From Sulfurimonas sp. (lineage in GTDB: Bacteria > Campylobacterota > Campylobacteria > Campylobacterales > Sulfurimonadaceae): a DNA stretch of 7,418 bases. Position numbers and translations under genes: made by a program. Of the stretch, positions 6,524-7,418 are shown in pieces. The DNA lies in assembly GCA_027044845.1 (NCBI GenBank), contig JALUBM010000118.1:1-7418 (forward strand), in the 5' to 3' direction. Each line of letters starts with the position of its first letter. The first letter of the stretch is position 1. The notes under the pieces are model-generated. The model ran no database searches and was not told the origin of the DNA. It saw only the letters and a list, made by a program, of their open reading frames with translations.

Positions 6524-7418
6524 TCATTTTTTAAAGTTAAGTGCAAATGTGTAGATAAAGAGACTTCCTTCATGTGGCAAAGATTCTATTTTGAGTTCTA
6601 TATTTTCTTTTTCTATAATAGACTTGACAATATTAAGTCCTATTCCAAATCCACCTTTACTACTATCTTCTCTATAATAGCGGCTAAATATTTTCTCAAC
6701 TTTTTCTATACCCACACCATAATCTTTAAAACTCAAGTGGCATTTTTCATCTTCAATATAAAGTTTTATATCTATAAATGAATTTTCATGTGAATACTTG
6801 ACGGCATTGGATATATTATTATCAATCAGTCGTTGTAGCTCTTTATCATTCATATATACACTGCCGCAATCTTGTATTGAGGTATTGATGGTAATATTTT
6901 TCATACGGGCAACCTCATTAAAATATTCAATCCGCTCTTTTAAGAACTCACTGAGATTAATATCCTTTTTTTCATGCACCAGACGTTCATGTTTAATGAG
7001 ATAATCCATATCATTATAAATATTTGAGAGGACTTTCGCCGCGGCTTTCATTCGCTGCATGTATTTGTTGGGTTCATTTTTTCTGCTATAAAGGTCAATA
7101 TTTACATTAATAATAGAAAGTGGCGTATTTATCTCATGCATGGAATCTTTTATAAAATTGTCTAACTGTTTGTTTATTTTTTTAAATGGTTTTGCGAAAG
7201 TTCCTAAAAAGAAAAGACTAAGTATAAACACAAAAATCACTATCGTAAAAAGTATGATAAAAACTTTTTCATATACGGGTGCATAAGATATTTTATTTTT
7301 CAAAACCAGATACTTTGCACCGAAATATCTCTCTTTTGGCAGTTTTACAATGAGATAGGCATCATTAGCGTCTAAATAATATCCACCTTTAAAATAATTA
7401 ATAGGAGTGTCTATTAAG
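6524..7418 (-). CDS. Sensor histidine kinase, N-terminus beyond the window (partial)
   Basis: A membrane sensor kinase of a two-component system, transcribed toward soxX. The frame is open to the right edge: 38 codons lie upstream of the TTG at 7303 with no stop, so that TTG is probably internal and the gene is cut by the window. The 297 visible residues begin with the end of a probable periplasmic sensor domain (for example YFKGGYYLD and YLIVKLPKERYFG). One transmembrane helix follows (about visible residues 51-73, VFIILFTIVIFVF and on). Then come the phosphoacceptor H-box MHEINTPLS, with the His codon at 7138-7136, the N-box NNISNAVKYS, the G1 box DYGVGI, the F-box IFSRYYR and the G2 box GGFGIGL, ending in a short tail. 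All core catalytic boxes are intact. The cognate response regulator is not in the window and may lie further upstream. The signal sensed is unknown; adjacency to sox suggests sulfur-compound sensing. Confidence 0.95.
   Translation of the reverse strand, partial: LIDTPINYFKGGYYLDANDAYLIVKLPKERYFGAKYLVLKNKISYAPVYEKVFIILFTIVIFVFILSLFFLGTFAKPFKKINKQLDNFIKDSMHEINTPLSIINVNIDLYSRKNEPNKYMQRMKAAAKVLSNIYNDMDYLIKHERLVHEKKDINLSEFLKERIEYFNEVARMKNITINTSIQDCGSVYMNDKELQRLIDNNISNAVKYSHENSFIDIKLYIEDEKCHLSFKDYGVGIEKVEKIFSRYYREDSSKGGFGIGLNIVKSIIEKENIELKIESLPHEGSLFIYTFALNFKK

Noticed and set aside
7301..7303. TTG at 7303 as the start of the histidine kinase
   Set aside because: The frame stays open for 38 more codons to the window edge, with sensor-domain-like sequence, and no clear ribosome binding site precedes the TTG.

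Overview
The window is AT-rich, and every gene I can support lies on the minus strand, so transcription runs from high to low coordinates. The content is a periplasmic thiosulfate-oxidation (Sox) operon in the order soxX-soxY-soxZ-soxA-soxB. An OprD-type outer-membrane porin gene and a secreted metallo-beta-lactamase-fold hydrolase gene follow it, and the 3' part of a sensor histidine kinase gene precedes it. The soxXYZAB order, monoheme SoxA, AT-rich DNA, lysine-rich proteins and OprD-like porin together suggest a sulfur-oxidising member of the Campylobacterota (Sulfurimonas or Sulfurovum-like). That placement is inference; no rRNA or other marker gene is present.

Layout from right to left: 7418-6524 is a histidine kinase whose reading frame stays open through the right edge of the window, so its N-terminus is missing. 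6523-6445 is a short intergenic region with an unusual pair of 9-bp direct repeats 11 bp apart, inside short inverted arms; this is the best candidate control region of the operon. 6444-5920 is soxX, 5902-5435 soxY, 5379-5041 soxZ, 5036-4266 soxA and 4256-2496 soxB. 2463-964 is the porin and 951-43 the MBL-fold hydrolase, which starts at TTG. The gaps from soxX onward are 4 to 55 nt, so all seven genes are probably one transcript. Nothing is convincingly encoded on the plus strand, and no tRNA, rRNA, mobile element or CRISPR array is visible.

How the parts fit, from family knowledge: the porin would let small sulfur anions into the periplasm. The c-type cytochrome SoxXA oxidatively joins thiosulfate to the C-terminal cysteine of SoxY, carried by SoxYZ. 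SoxB hydrolyses the sulfonate off as sulfate. The sulfane sulfur left on SoxY would then need SoxCD or another route, and soxCD is not in this window. The MBL protein is secreted and has a full metal-binding motif set, but its role in the pathway is not established; SoxH-like is the closest label. The adjacent sensor kinase may regulate the operon.

The parts most worth a second look are several departures from textbook Sox proteins: a second cysteine in SoxY, a three-cysteine C-terminal tail on SoxB, a monoheme SoxA with an acidic N-terminal domain facing a SoxX with a strongly basic insertion, and the repeat structure between the kinase gene and soxX.
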